NCBI RefSeq assembly: GCF_019343495.1
Contig: NZ_CP072549.1
Coordinates: forward strand, 1,860,001-1,924,000
Source: Acinetobacter lwoffii
Lineage (GTDB): Bacteria > Pseudomonadota > Gammaproteobacteria > Pseudomonadales > Moraxellaceae
Direction of reading: 5' to 3'
DNA length: 64,000 bases
A program made the translations under genes and the position numbers. The notes beneath the pieces were generated by a model, which was not told the origin of the DNA, made no database searches, and saw only the letters and a program-made list of their open reading frames with translations. Position 1 is the stretch's first letter. Every line of letters starts with the position of its first letter. Positions 53,277 through 63,073 of the stretch are shown one piece after another.

Positions 53277-54761
53277 CTAGTTAAACCATGATTCGCGCGC
53301 TTTCATAATGAGTTGACCTGCTTTCTCAGCACCCAAACCTTCAATATCTTCGATATCGTCAGTCGCCTGATCTGCTAAATCATCCACTGTTACCACACCA
53401 CGAGCTGCTAGCGCTTGCGCGATCTCTACTGTCATGCCTTCCATTGCAACAAGTTCTTCACTTGGCGCTTGTATGTTCTCTTGCTGTTGTAATGCATCAG
53501 CAAGTGCAATTTCTTTCGCACGGCTTTGCAGTAGTTCAACCAGTTCCGCATCCAGTTCGATTTCATCAAACGTTTCTGCAGGGACATAAGCAATTTCTTC
53601 AAGCGAGGTGAAGCCCATTTCTACCAATGCCATCGCCAAATCTTCCGCGATATCCAGACGGGTAACAAACATGTCTAAATATTGTTGCGCTTCGTTTTGT
53701 TGACGGGCGTAGTATTCCTCTTCCAGCATCATGTCCAGCTTGTAGCCAGTCAATTCAGATGCCAGACGAACGTTCTGACCTTGTGAACCAATCGCACGTG
53801 CCAGCTGGTCGCTGGTTGCGAAAATGATGTCTGCAGTACGTGCATCTTCATCGATGACAATACTCGATACATCTGCTGGTTCCAATGCACTTGCGATATA
53901 TTGCGCAGGATCATCCGACCAAACTACCACATCAATACGCTCGCCATTGAGCTCTTGCTGTACAGCCTGAATACGAGTACCACGCATACCAATACAAGCA
54001 CCCACCGGGTCAATACGGTGGTCATTGGTTTTCACTGCAATTTTAGCACGAACACCTGGTTGGCGAGCCGCCGCTTTAATTTCAATGATTTCTTCAGAAA
54101 TCTCAGGGATTTCTTTCTTCATCAATGCAATCAGCATATCCGGTTTAGCACGTGACAGTTGTAACTGCGCACCACGACCTTCACGGTTGACATTGAAGAG
54201 AATCGCATTCACGCGTTGCTTCGGACGAAGGATTTCTTTCGGAATCATTTCTTCACGAGCAAGATACGCTTCAGCATTGTCCCCTAGGTCAATGATAAAA
54301 CCGTCTTTGGTTTGTTTTTTCACTTCACCGTAAATCAGCTCGCCGACTTTAGATTCGTAAGCATCGGCTACGAGCGCACGTTCTGCTTCACGGATCTTCT
54401 GTACAATCACTTGCTTGGCAATTTGCGCTGCAATACGACCGAAGTCAATTGACTCAACTTCCAGCTCACGAATGTCACCAATCGACCATTTTGCCGGATC
54501 GACATCAGAGATGGCATCCTGACAAGCTGGCATTTCATGGTCTTCGTCTGCAACCACTTCCCACTGACGGAAAGTACGATAGTCACCTGTTTTGCGATCG
54601 ATTTCCACACGTAAACGTGCTTCTTCCGAATGTGTTCCTTCGTAGAATTTTTTCTTTGTCGCAGCAACTAAAGCTTGCTCAAGCGCTTCAAAGATCGCTT
54701 CACGAGGTACACCTTTTTCGTTACTAACCGTTTCAACGACGGTCAGAATTTCACGTGCCAT
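53277..54761 (-). CDS. nusA: Transcription termination/antitermination factor NusA
   Basis: 494 residues. The order is an N-terminal RNA-polymerase-binding domain (MAREILTVVETVSNEKGVPRE), S1 (GEVKKQTKDGFIIDLGDNAEAYL), KH1 and KH2 (DPVGACIGMRGTRIQAVQQELNGERIDV by segments, AIGSQGQNVRLASELTG), and two C-terminal helix-hairpin repeats (~360–494) of the extended gammaproteobacterial form. It precedes infB by ten bases. Confidence 0.97.
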   Translation of the reverse strand: MAREILTVVETVSNEKGVPREAIFEALEQALVAATKKKFYEGTHSEEARLRVEIDRKTGDYRTFRQWEVVADEDHEMPACQDAISDVDPAKWSIGDIRELEVESIDFGRIAAQIAKQVIVQKIREAERALVADAYESKVGELIYGEVKKQTKDGFIIDLGDNAEAYLAREEMIPKEILRPKQRVNAILFNVNREGRGAQLQLSRAKPDMLIALMKKEIPEISEEIIEIKAAARQPGVRAKIAVKTNDHRIDPVGACIGMRGTRIQAVQQELNGERIDVVVWSDDPAQYIASALEPADVSSIVIDEDARTADIIFATSDQLARAIGSQGQNVRLASELTGYKLDMMLEEEYYARQQNEAQQYLDMFVTRLDIAEDLAMALVEMGFTSLEEIAYVPAETFDEIELDAELVELLQSRAKEIALADALQQQENIQAPSEELVAMEGMTVEIAQALAARGVVTVDDLADQATDDIEDIEGLGAEKAGQLIMKARESWFN

Positions 54762-54795
54762 ACGTCACCTATTCGTTAAATTTTTATTTATTCAA

Positions 54796-55320
54796 TTAAT
54801 CTTGGAAGACCAAATTTGCTTTATCGATATTGTGACTGTCGATCTCCAATACCTGTTGCTTTTCTACTTCAACCTGAATCATTTCATTTTCAAGATCGAC
54901 AGCAACCAGTTTGGCCTGGAATTTACGACGGTTATCTACCGCACTGATCAAACGTAGTGCTACGGTATGACCGATATAGCCTGACATCTGCTCGAGTTGG
55001 AAGAATGGACGGTCCCAGCCTGGCGAAGATACTTCAAGTGAATATTCACCCGAGATCGGATCATGAACATCCAGCATTGCGCCCACTTGCTGCGTGACAC
55101 GCACACAATCCTGAACACCAATACCACGCCCCTGCTCTTCTTCACCATCTTCATTGATTGCTGGTGCAACGCTCTCATCGACTGGCTTGTCGATGTAGAT
55201 ACGTAATAACGAACATTTACCCTGTGGCAGGAATTCAATCCCCCAAAGGTTTACATTACAGGCTTCAACTGCTGGTGCAATCAAGTCCTGAAGTGCTTGA
55301 GTTTTATTTGATAGCTTCAT
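54796..55320 (-). CDS. rimP: Ribosome maturation factor RimP
   Basis: 174 residues. Typical segments are [44 protein letters not shown] and [15 protein letters not shown]. The acidic insert [12 protein letters not shown] (~residues 55–66) is longer than in E. coli. It is the first protein gene of rimP–nusA–infB–rbfA. Its leader (55321–55441) contains ATTTGACCA twice, near 55355 and 55403, with unclear meaning. Confidence 0.94.
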   Translation of the reverse strand: MKLSNKTQALQDLIAPAVEACNVNLWGIEFLPQGKCSLLRIYIDKPVDESVAPAINEDGEEEQGRGIGVQDCVRVTQQVGAMLDVHDPISGEYSLEVSSPGWDRPFFQLEQMSGYIGHTVALRLISAVDNRRKFQAKLVAVDLENEMIQVEVEKQQVLEIDSHNIDKANLVFQD

Positions 55321-55441
55321 TTACTCTCGTCATCTGGTGCGATTTTATGATCTATTTGACCACTACAAACCAATACAAACTATAGTAGTAGTGAAACATG
55401 GAGATTTGACCAAATAATGTCGACACTACACGATAGCCAAT

Positions 55442-55462
55442 AAAAAAGGGCGTAAATCGCCC
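55442..55462 (-). terminator. Second terminator after the initiator tRNA array
   Basis: gggcg (55448–55452) and cgccc (55458–55462) form a short GC stem, followed on the minus strand by a run of six T. It lies between the tRNA array and rimP. Confidence 0.7.
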
Positions 55463-55504
55463 CAATTAATGCACAATTTAAGATTTTTTCAAATCCCACT
55501 GTGC

Positions 55505-55536
55505 AAAAAGGCCCACCTTGTTGTGAGCCTCTTTTT
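55505..55536 (-). terminator. First terminator after the initiator tRNA array
   Basis: On the minus strand GGCTCAC pairs with GTGGGCC (one G·U) around the loop AACAAG, followed by TTTTT. It begins about 10 bases after the last tRNA-fMet. With the second hairpin it forms a tandem terminator. Confidence 0.75.
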
Positions 55537-55543
55537 AGAAACT

Positions 55544-55620
<77 letters not shown>

Positions 55621-55708
55621 TCAACGTGCAAAAATTATATACAAAAGATGAGAACTTTTCAATCAAAACCACATCATTCTGCATATTTGTCATCTGTCGC
55701 TAAAAAAG

Positions 55709-55785
<77 letters not shown>

Positions 55786-55852
55786 TCAGCGTACAAATAA
55801 CTTTCAGTCTAAAGTACTTAAACTGCTTTTAAAGTTTGCATCTTTAAAAGAT

Positions 55853-55929
<77 letters not shown>

Positions 55930-56009
55930 ACAACATGCAAATTAATTTTCTCAACTTAAAACCTGTTTAAGCTGCCTCTTGAAATTTTGCGTCTTTAAAA
56001 AGGATTGAT

Positions 56010-56086
<77 letters not shown>

Positions 56087-56140
56087 TCAACAGAAGTTTT
56101 TTCAGCTGCATACACCAACTTAAATTTCTGGATTATAAGT

Positions 56141-56225
56141 TGGTGCGGAAGGGGGGACTTGAACCCCCACGCCCGAAAGCACTACCACCTCAAGGTAGCG
56201 TGTCTACCAATTCCACCACCACCGC
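56141..56225 (-). tRNA. tRNA-Leu (anticodon GAG)
   Basis: 85 bases with encoded CCA and a long variable arm (TGCTTTCGGGCG). The anticodon stem CTACC/GGTAG encloses TTGAGGT (anticodon GAG). The D-arm TGGTGGAATTGGTAGACACGC is typical of tRNA-Leu. secG followed by tRNA-Leu(GAG) matches E. coli secG–leuU. The acceptor stem has one weak pair (T5 with T68) by my fold. Confidence 0.94.
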
Positions 56226-56236
56226 AGCTGTGACGC

Positions 56237-56242
56237 ATTCTA
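56237..56242 (-). promoter_or_regulatory. Candidate -10 for the tRNA-Leu/tRNA-fMet unit
   Basis: Minus-strand TAGAAT, 11 bases before the tRNA-Leu 5' end, in the 53-base gap after secG. The -35 is weak. The tRNAs may also be read through from tpiA–secG. Confidence 0.35.
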
Positions 56243-56278
56243 GTCGCATCACTGAAAAAAAGAAAGGGCTAATTAAAA

Positions 56279-56608
56279 CTATTCGGTCGTTTCTGGTGCA
56301 GTTGGTGAAGTTTCATTCGATTGTACAGGTATGGTCGGAGCAGACTGAACCGATCCCAAACTATACGCATTCGAGGTTTGTTGCTTGGCTAAAATCGCCA
56401 AAGTCAGACTGGTCACGAAAAACAGTGCAGTAAAAATCGCAGTCAAACGGGTCATAAAATTACCCGAACCCGATGCTCCGAATACTGTCGCTGCACCACC
56501 GCCACCGAAAGAGGCACCAGCATCTGCACCTTTACCATGCTGAACCAAAATCAAGACAATCATCAAAACAGCTAAGATAATATGTACTACCAGCACAAAA
56601 GTTTGCAT
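56279..56608 (-). CDS. secG: Protein-export membrane protein SecG
   Basis: 109 residues, two transmembrane helices (VLVVHIILAVLMIVLILVQ and LTAIFTALFFVTSLTLAIL) joined by the glycine-rich loop GADAGASFGGGGAATVFGASGSGNF, then a Ser/Pro/Thr-rich tail. It is a non-essential subunit of the SecYEG translocon. It follows tpiA by 13 bases. Confidence 0.95.
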   Translation of the reverse strand: MQTFVLVVHIILAVLMIVLILVQHGKGADAGASFGGGGAATVFGASGSGNFMTRLTAIFTALFFVTSLTLAILAKQQTSNAYSLGSVQSAPTIPVQSNETSPTAPETTE

Positions 56609-56621
56609 GCTGAACTCCTAA

Positions 56622-57413
56622 TTATTGTGTATTTGCAAATGCATGAGCAATTTTATGGAACGACTCAGCATTGAGTGATGCACCACCGACCAATGCCCCA
56701 TTGATATCTGGGCAGGCTGCTAACTCTACTGCATTTTCCGGCTTGACACTACCACCATATAAAATCGCCATAGTCTCGCCATAGCCCGTAATCTGGCTTA
56801 AACCTTGACGGATTTGTGCATGCATGGCTTGCGCATCTTCAGGAGAAGCAGTTTTACCAGTTCCAATTGCCCAGATCGGTTCATAGGCAATTACGATATT
56901 TTTCCATTGCTCCGCTTCAACCACAGCAGCGATATCACAAATTTGTTGCAATACGATAGCTTCTGCCTGCCCTGCTTCACGCTGTTCCAGACTTTCACCG
57001 ACACAATAAATTACCGTTAAACCGGCACTTAAGGCATTCTTGATTTTAGCATTTAAAATATCAGTATTTTCTGTAAATATTTCACGGCGCTCAGAATGAC
57101 CCACTAGTACATAGTGAATTTGACTATCGGCCAACAATTCAGCACTGACTTCACCGGTATAGGCACCCGTTCCTGAAATACGTGAAACATCTTGTGCTAC
57201 GGTATAAATCGGACGAACCGCAGATGACAGCTCTGCCTGAATCTGGCTTAAGGCAATGGCAATCGGTGCCACACCCAAATGACATTGATCTTCAGCAATC
57301 GGTGCAGTTTCCAACAAATTCTTAATACCACGCACCAAGCTCAATGCCTCTTCCTGCACCGGATTCATTTTCCAGTTACCTATCACCCAAGGGGTAATCG
57401 TCGAAACCGACAT
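56622..57413 (-). CDS. tpiA: Triose-phosphate isomerase
   Basis: 263 residues. The active-site Lys is in VIGNWKMNP, the catalytic His in [12 protein letters not shown] and the catalytic Glu in [17 protein letters not shown]. The phosphate loop is [11 protein letters not shown] and the C-terminal [17 protein letters not shown] completes the barrel. It interconverts glyceraldehyde-3-phosphate and dihydroxyacetone phosphate. Confidence 0.97.
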   Translation of the reverse strand: MSVSTITPWVIGNWKMNPVQEEALSLVRGIKNLLETAPIAEDQCHLGVAPIAIALSQIQAELSSAVRPIYTVAQDVSRISGTGAYTGEVSAELLADSQIHYVLVGHSERREIFTENTDILNAKIKNALSAGLTVIYCVGESLEQREAGQAEAIVLQQICDIAAVVEAEQWKNIVIAYEPIWAIGTGKTASPEDAQAMHAQIRQGLSQITGYGETMAILYGGSVKPENAVELAACPDINGALVGGASLNAESFHKIAHAFANTQ

Positions 57414-57690
57414 AATTAACCTATTTCATTTACATATTTTGAATTGGGCACATTCTACACGGAATTGGAAAATTAAAAGAATAGTTTTCTTATCACTCAT
57501 TCTCGGTTTAGACTATCCAAAATGGTTATTTTTTGTTATCACTTAAAAAAATGGGGACTTTTTCTAACCAGTTCATGCTTTTACTGGAGATGAGGAAGCG
57601 AGCAGCACTCTTGGCTATGGTATTTTTACGTAACAAACGTATAATTTTAGTATAGCAATTAAAAGAATTTCATGAATAGGCATTTATAGC
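57414..57690. other. Divergent tpiA/pilB intergenic region (277 bases)
   Basis: AT-rich with no gene. A consensus TATAAT at 57640–57645 is a likely -10 for pilB; the matching -35 is poor. A five-codon frame (ATG at 57672, MNRHL, TAG) ends just before the pilB ATG; I consider it chance. Confidence 0.45.
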
Positions 57691-59400
57691 ATGACAGCAT
57701 TACAGGGGTCGCCAAGATTTACCGGATTTATTCGTCGTTTGGTCGAGGAAGGCGTCATCTCGGCTGAAGATATGCGCAGTGCGTTGGCGCATGCCAAGCA
57801 GGAAAAAGTCGATATTGTGGCTGAGTTAATTAATCAGCAGCAGCTTTCTCCGACCCTCATTGCTGAAACGATTTCAGTTGAATTTGGCGAACCGCTGTTT
57901 GATATCAGTGCCTATGATCCTGCCCAAATTTTGCGGGATGCGATTGATGAAAAGCTGATTACCAAGCATCGCATCCTGCCGATTTTTAAAAATTCCAGTA
58001 TTTTATATGTTGCAACTAGCAACCCGACCAACATCGAAGCAATTGATGCAGTCCGTTTTTCGACTAAACTCAATATTGAAACCATTATTGTTGAACACAA
58101 TAAACTTGAAAAACTGATCGAGCAGAATTTTACTGAAGAAAGCACCTTTGAGTTTGATGAAGACTTTGATCTGGATGTTGATGTTGAATCTGCTGATCCA
58201 AATAAAGAAGAGGATGACAGTAACAAGGGTGAAGAAGCACCGATTGTCAAATATATTAATAAATTGCTGATTGATGCGATCCGTATGGGCGCTTCAGATC
58301 TACACTTTGAACCTTATGAAAAAATCTATCGGGTACGTTACCGGGTCGATGGTGTTCTACGTCAGATTGCAACCCCGCCCTTACAGCTGGCAAATCGTTT
58401 GTCTTCACGTCTTAAAGTTATGTCGCAAATGGACATTTCTGAAAAACGGGTCCCGCAAGATGGCCGAATCAAGCTAAAATTATCCAAAAATAAAGCCATT
58501 GATTTCCGTGTCAACTCTCTCCCTACTCTGTTTGGCGAGAAGCTGGTACTGCGTATTCTGGATCCCTCCAGCGCGATGCTCGGTATTGATGCACTGGGTT
58601 ATGAACCGGAACAAAAAGAACTGTTTATGCAAGCACTGGACAAACCACAAGGGATGCTGCTGATTACCGGCCCGACGGGTTCCGGTAAAACCGTTTCACT
58701 GTATACCGGTCTGAATATCCTCAATCGTGAAGATACCAATATTTCGACAGCGGAAGATCCGGTCGAGATTAACTTGCAAGGGATTAATCAGGTCAATGTC
58801 AACAATAAAGTTGGTCTGACCTTCTCTGCCGCCCTGAAGTCCTTCTTACGTCAAGATCCGGATATCGTGATGGTCGGTGAGATTCGGGATCTGGAAACTG
58901 CAGAGATTGCGATTAAAGCGGCCCAGACCGGCCATATGGTGATGTCGACCTTACATACCAATAGTGCGCCTGAGACTTTGACCCGTTTACGCAATATGGG
59001 GGTGCCTTCTTTCAATATTGCCACTTCAGTCAACCTGGTCATTGCACAACGGTTGGCGCGTCGCCTGTGTTCACAGTGCAAAAAACCTGCCGATATTCCG
59101 AAACAAAGCTTATTGGAAATGGGCTTTACCGAAACTGATCTGCAGCAACCAGAATTCCAAATCTATGAACCAGTAGGTTGCAATGAATGTCGTGAAGGCT
59201 ATAAAGGTCGTGTGGGTATTTATGAAGTCATGAAAGTAACACCCGAAATTTCCAGAATTATTATGGAGGACGGCAATGCACTTGAAATTGCCGATGCTTC
59301 CGCACGTGCAGGTTTTAATAATTTACGCCGGTCAGGTTTAATCAAGGTGATGCAGGGGGTAACTTCTTTACAGGAAGTCAATCGTGTCACCAGCGAATGA
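57691..59400 (+). CDS. pilB: Type IV pilus extension ATPase PilB
   Basis: 569 residues. The N-terminal T2SSE_N domains (FIRRLVEEGVISAEDMRSALA) are followed by an acidic linker (~residues 150–178, EFDEDFDLDVDVESADPNKE) and the ATPase core. Motifs are Walker A ITGPTGSGKTVSLY, Asp box, Walker B DPDIVMVGEIRDLETAEIA and His box TGHMVMSTLHTNSAPETL. The zinc-binding tetracysteine is CSQCKKP and CNECREG. PilB powers pilus extension. It heads pilB–pilC–pilD–coaE. Confidence 0.96.
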   Translation: MTALQGSPRFTGFIRRLVEEGVISAEDMRSALAHAKQEKVDIVAELINQQQLSPTLIAETISVEFGEPLFDISAYDPAQILRDAIDEKLITKHRILPIFKNSSILYVATSNPTNIEAIDAVRFSTKLNIETIIVEHNKLEKLIEQNFTEESTFEFDEDFDLDVDVESADPNKEEDDSNKGEEAPIVKYINKLLIDAIRMGASDLHFEPYEKIYRVRYRVDGVLRQIATPPLQLANRLSSRLKVMSQMDISEKRVPQDGRIKLKLSKNKAIDFRVNSLPTLFGEKLVLRILDPSSAMLGIDALGYEPEQKELFMQALDKPQGMLLITGPTGSGKTVSLYTGLNILNREDTNISTAEDPVEINLQGINQVNVNNKVGLTFSAALKSFLRQDPDIVMVGEIRDLETAEIAIKAAQTGHMVMSTLHTNSAPETLTRLRNMGVPSFNIATSVNLVIAQRLARRLCSQCKKPADIPKQSLLEMGFTETDLQQPEFQIYEPVGCNECREGYKGRVGIYEVMKVTPEISRIIMEDGNALEIADASARAGFNNLRRSGLIKVMQGVTSLQEVNRVTSE

Positions 59401-59431
59401 TCGGGCGCTGATCTAAAATAAGGATAAAGGT

Positions 59432-60661
59432 ATGGCAGCAGTAAAGAAAGGCCAGATGATGCCGATCTTCAGCTATGAAGGAATTGATCGCAAAGGGGCA
59501 AAGATCAAGGGGGAATTGCCAGCAAAAAATATGGCTTTGGCCAAGGTCACCCTTCGAAAACAAGGTATCAGCATCAAGACCATTCGGGAAAAGAAAAAAA
59601 ATATTCTCGAAGGCTTGATGAAGAAAAAAGTCTCAACACTGGATATTACAATTTTTACCCGACAGTTGGCGACCATGATGAAAGCCGGGGTACCACTGGT
59701 ACAAGGCTTTGAGATTGTCGCAGAAGGTCTGGAAAATCCATCCATGCGTGAAGTTGTACTGGGAATTAAAGGTGAAGTCGAGGGGGGTAACACTTTCGCT
59801 GGAGCACTGCGTAAATATCCACAGTATTTTGATAATTTATTTTGCTCTTTAGTTGAATCAGGTGAACAGTCGGGTGCTCTTGAAACTATGCTCGATCGTG
59901 TCGCAATTTATAAAGAAAAAAGCGAACTGCTCAAGCAAAAAATCAAAAAAGCGATGAAGTATCCAGCTACAGTTGTTGTAGTCGCCCTGATTGTTACCAT
60001 TATCTTGATGGTTAAAGTGGTCCCGGTTTTCCAGGACTTATTCTCTTCATTTGGCGCCGACCTGCCTGCTTTCACCAAAATGGTAGTGAATATGTCGGAA
60101 TGGATGCAAAAATATTGGTTCCTGCTGATTATTGCCATTGGCGCCATCATTACCGCTTTTCTTGAAGCCAAAAAACGTAGCAAAAAATTCCGCGATTTTC
60201 TGGATAAGGCCGCACTCAAAGCACCGATTTTTGGAGATTTGGTGTATAAAGCGATTATTGCACGTTATAGCCGTACCCTCGCCACGACTTTCGCAGCAGG
60301 TGTACCCTTGATTGATGCGCTGGAATCCACTGCCGGCGCTACCAATAACGTCGTGTATGAAGATGCCGTGATGAAAATCCGTGAAGATGTCGCTACTGGT
60401 CAACAGCTACAGTTTGCCATGCGGGTTACCAATAAGTTTCCTTCCATGGCCATACAAATGGTCGCAATTGGTGAAGAGTCAGGTGCGCTAGATGCCATGC
60501 TGGACAAAGTAGCCACGCATTATGAAAATGAAGTCGACAATGCAGTTGACGGCTTAACTTCGATGATGGAGCCGTTAATTATGGCTGTTCTTGGTGTGCT
60601 TGTCGGTGGTCTAGTGATCGCCATGTACCTTCCAATTTTCCAAATGGGTTCTGTGGTTTAA
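59432..60661 (+). CDS. pilC: Type IV pilus inner-membrane platform protein PilC
   Basis: 409 residues with two GspF domains. Each domain has a cytoplasmic helical bundle and membrane segments (FTRQLATMMKAGVPLVQGFEI; YSRTLATTFAAGVPLIDALES). Transmembrane helices are TVVVVALIVTIILMVKVVP, WFLLIIAIGAIITAFLEA and LIMAVLGVLVGGLVIAMYLPIF. The ATG at 59432 has AAGGATAAAGGT upstream. Its stop overlaps pilD by one base. Confidence 0.96.
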   Translation: MAAVKKGQMMPIFSYEGIDRKGAKIKGELPAKNMALAKVTLRKQGISIKTIREKKKNILEGLMKKKVSTLDITIFTRQLATMMKAGVPLVQGFEIVAEGLENPSMREVVLGIKGEVEGGNTFAGALRKYPQYFDNLFCSLVESGEQSGALETMLDRVAIYKEKSELLKQKIKKAMKYPATVVVVALIVTIILMVKVVPVFQDLFSSFGADLPAFTKMVVNMSEWMQKYWFLLIIAIGAIITAFLEAKKRSKKFRDFLDKAALKAPIFGDLVYKAIIARYSRTLATTFAAGVPLIDALESTAGATNNVVYEDAVMKIREDVATGQQLQFAMRVTNKFPSMAIQMVAIGEESGALDAMLDKVATHYENEVDNAVDGLTSMMEPLIMAVLGVLVGGLVIAMYLPIFQMGSVV

Positions 60662-61521
60662 TGCAAGATCTTATTCAATATTTTACTCAAAACCCAACGG
60701 CGCTGTATATCGCAGTTGGGCTTTTTAGTTTATGTATAGGCAGCTTTCTGAATGTAGTGATTTACCGTACGCCCAAGATGATGGAACAGGAATGGCGTAC
60801 CGATTGTCAGATGTTCTTGCATCCGGAACAGCCGGTGATTGATAAAAGTAAACTTAGCCTGAGCAAACCCGCTTCGACTTGTCCTAAATGTCATCAGCCA
60901 ATCCGCTGGTACCAGAATATTCCAATTATCAGCTGGCTGATCTTGTGCGGCAAGTGTGCGAACTGCCTGAATCCCATCAGCATACGCTATCCTTTAGTTG
61001 AGATTTTAACAGCAGTCTGTGCACTGATGGTCGTAGCAGTATTTGGTCCGACTGCACAAATGCTGTTTGGCCTGATTCTCACTTATGTGCTGATTGCCCT
61101 AACCTTTATCGATTTTGATACTCAGTTATTGCCTGACCGTTATACACTGCCCTTGGCCGCGCTAGGTTTAGGGGTAAATAGTTATGCACTCTATACCTCC
61201 CCAAGCTCTGCCATCTGGGGCTATATCATTGGTTTTTTGTGTCTATGGATAGTGTATTACCTGTTTAAAATCATTACCGGCAAGGAAGGCATGGGTTATG
61301 GCGATTTTAAATTGCTAGCCGCTTTGGGTGCCTGGATGGGTCCGTTATTACTGCCTTTAATTGTGCTGCTGTCTTCCCTGGTAGGTGCGATTATTGGCAT
61401 CATTCTGCTAAAAGTCCGCAAGGAAAATCAGCCTTTTGCCTTTGGTCCCTATATCGCGATTGCCGGCTGGATTGCTTTTCTTTGGGGTGAACAAATTATG
61501 AAAGTGTATTTAGGTCAATAA
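60661..61521 (+). CDS. pilD: Prepilin peptidase / N-methyltransferase PilD
   Basis: 286 residues, about eight transmembrane helices. The cytoplasmic zinc tetracysteine is CPKCHQP and CGKCANC. The aspartic protease residues are in FIDFDTQLLPDRYTLP and GMGYGDFKLLAALGAW (GxGD). It removes the leader from PilA at 1430–1975 and methylates the new N-terminal Phe. Overlaps pilC; coaE begins one base after its stop. Confidence 0.96.
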   Translation: MQDLIQYFTQNPTALYIAVGLFSLCIGSFLNVVIYRTPKMMEQEWRTDCQMFLHPEQPVIDKSKLSLSKPASTCPKCHQPIRWYQNIPIISWLILCGKCANCLNPISIRYPLVEILTAVCALMVVAVFGPTAQMLFGLILTYVLIALTFIDFDTQLLPDRYTLPLAALGLGVNSYALYTSPSSAIWGYIIGFLCLWIVYYLFKIITGKEGMGYGDFKLLAALGAWMGPLLLPLIVLLSSLVGAIIGIILLKVRKENQPFAFGPYIAIAGWIAFLWGEQIMKVYLGQ

Positions 61522-61522
61522 A

Positions 61523-62122
61523 TTGAAATTTGTACTCGGTTTAACTGGTGGGATTGGCAGTGGTAAGTCTGCTGCCAGTCAGTGGTTTGAAGCACAAGGG
61601 ATAACGGTAGTCGATGCCGATGTGGTAGCACGTGAAGTGGTCGAAATTGGTCAGCCTGCACTTACCCAGATCCAGCAGGCTTTTGGCGATTGGGTACTGC
61701 TTGCCGATGGCTCACTGAATCGTCGTGCCTTGCGTGAACATATCTTCCAGTCTCCTGAAGCACGCAAGACCCTGGAAAGTATTACCCATCCGGCAATTCG
61801 CACTTCCATTATCCAGCAACTACATGCTGCGCAAAGTCCCTACGCTATTCTAGTTTCACCACTGCTGTTTGAAACTAATCAGCATGAACTGACTCAGCAT
61901 ACCTTACTGATTGATGCCACAATCGAACTGCAAATTGAGCGGGCCTCACAACGTGATGGCCAGAATATCGAACAAATTCGCAATATTATTGCCGCCCAAA
62001 TGTCCCGCGAACAAAAGCAGACCATGGCCGATGATATTGTCCTAAATGATGGTCATCTGGATCATCTCTATGCTCATCTCAGACCATTACATCAAAAATA
62101 TTTAAACATGGCAGCCAGCTGA
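61523..62122 (+). CDS. coaE: Dephospho-CoA kinase
   Basis: 199 residues from a TTG start one base after the pilD stop, with AGG upstream inside pilD. The P-loop is GLTGGIGSGKSAASQWF. It has VDADVVAREVV, ITHPAIRTSI and SPLLFETN, all typical of CoaE. It performs the last step of coenzyme A synthesis. pilD–coaE linkage is common in gammaproteobacteria. Confidence 0.96.
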   Translation: MKFVLGLTGGIGSGKSAASQWFEAQGITVVDADVVAREVVEIGQPALTQIQQAFGDWVLLADGSLNRRALREHIFQSPEARKTLESITHPAIRTSIIQQLHAAQSPYAILVSPLLFETNQHELTQHTLLIDATIELQIERASQRDGQNIEQIRNIIAAQMSREQKQTMADDIVLNDGHLDHLYAHLRPLHQKYLNMAAS

Positions 62123-62127
62123 AGCAT

Positions 62128-62160
62128 AAAAAAAGCAGTCTGATTAAGACTGCTTTTTTT
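62128..62160. terminator. Bidirectional terminator between coaE and the EamA transporter
   Basis: aaaaaaagcagtct and agactgcttttttt arms with a gatta loop. On the minus strand the transporter's stop codon (62144) lies inside the hairpin, so its last codons overlap the terminator. Confidence 0.85.
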
Positions 62161-63070
62161 GTTCTGCTAATTTTCGGCTCAGACTGTCCTGATGCTGTAA
62201 CCAGCGCCACGGCTGTAAGGCCCCGACTGCCATACCCATCAGGCCACACACCATGGCCAGACTTAAAGTTTCATTTAATAAAGGTACAGCCAGAATTGCC
62301 GCAATAAAAGGTGCAAGATTGGTAATACTGCCTGCCTTAAATGCACCAAGACGCTTGATGGCTTCTACATAGCTTAAAGTGGCAATAATCACCACAAATA
62401 TGCCGTGAAAAATGGTCTGAAACAGTAAATGCTTGGGTTCAGGCACACTCAAATTTTTCGGTAAAAATAGCAGATAAATCGGCACATATATCACTGCCGA
62501 CCAGATCGCGACACCACACATTGCCTGCCATGCAGTTAGCTGATATTTACGCAATAAAACAGTAAAAATCGCCCAAAGTATGGCACTGATAAAAAACAGT
62601 CCGTCCCCTGCCCCAAAGGCCACACCAGTTTCCCTATACATCAGCATACTCATGAGACATAGTACTACGATCATAATGATCAGGCTGGCCCAGGTATGTT
62701 TATCAAAAGCCTGCCCCATCAGAAAAAAAGCCATAATCGCGGTACAGATTGGAATACAGCCATTCAAGAAAATTGCAGCATGGGCGGTAGGTGCGTAGTG
62801 AAAAGCGCTATAGGCAAACAGGCAGTAAATCACCCCACCAATCATCGCTAAAATAAAAGGCTCTTTTTTCAGTAAAAAAGCGGCCTCTTTACGATAGAGC
62901 AAGATCGGCATCAGAATCAGGAAGGCCAGAGAAAAACGCAAGGCCACAATATCCCAGGCACTGATCTGCCAAAGTGCATTCAGGCGGGCCGTTAAGGTAA
63001 AACCGCCCCAGATGCACATGGTAACAACTAAAAAAACATAGCCTTGGGTACGGTCTGACAATGCCATCAT
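62144..63070 (-). CDS. DMT-family (EamA) transporter
   Basis: 308 residues with about ten transmembrane helices in two EamA repeats. The first begins GYVFLVVTMCIWGGFTLTARLNALWQISAWDIVALRFSLAFL (by segments) and the second AGDGLFFISAILWAIFTVLLRKYQL. The second repeat ends FKAGSITNLAPFIAAILAVPLLNETLS. EamA proteins are usually exporters of amino acids or other metabolites; the substrate is not predictable. The start is ATG 63070, with TTG 63073 and ATG 63067 adjacent. It begins just after rlmB. Confidence 0.88.
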   Translation of the reverse strand: MMALSDRTQGYVFLVVTMCIWGGFTLTARLNALWQISAWDIVALRFSLAFLILMPILLYRKEAAFLLKKEPFILAMIGGVIYCLFAYSAFHYAPTAHAAIFLNGCIPICTAIMAFFLMGQAFDKHTWASLIIMIVVLCLMSMLMYRETGVAFGAGDGLFFISAILWAIFTVLLRKYQLTAWQAMCGVAIWSAVIYVPIYLLFLPKNLSVPEPKHLLFQTIFHGIFVVIIATLSYVEAIKRLGAFKAGSITNLAPFIAAILAVPLLNETLSLAMVCGLMGMAVGALQPWRWLQHQDSLSRKLAEQKKQS

Positions 63071-63073
63071 CAA

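Noticed and set aside
57672..57689. Five-codon leader peptide frame before pilB
   Set aside because: No ribosome-binding site and no regulatory codon pattern; most likely chance.
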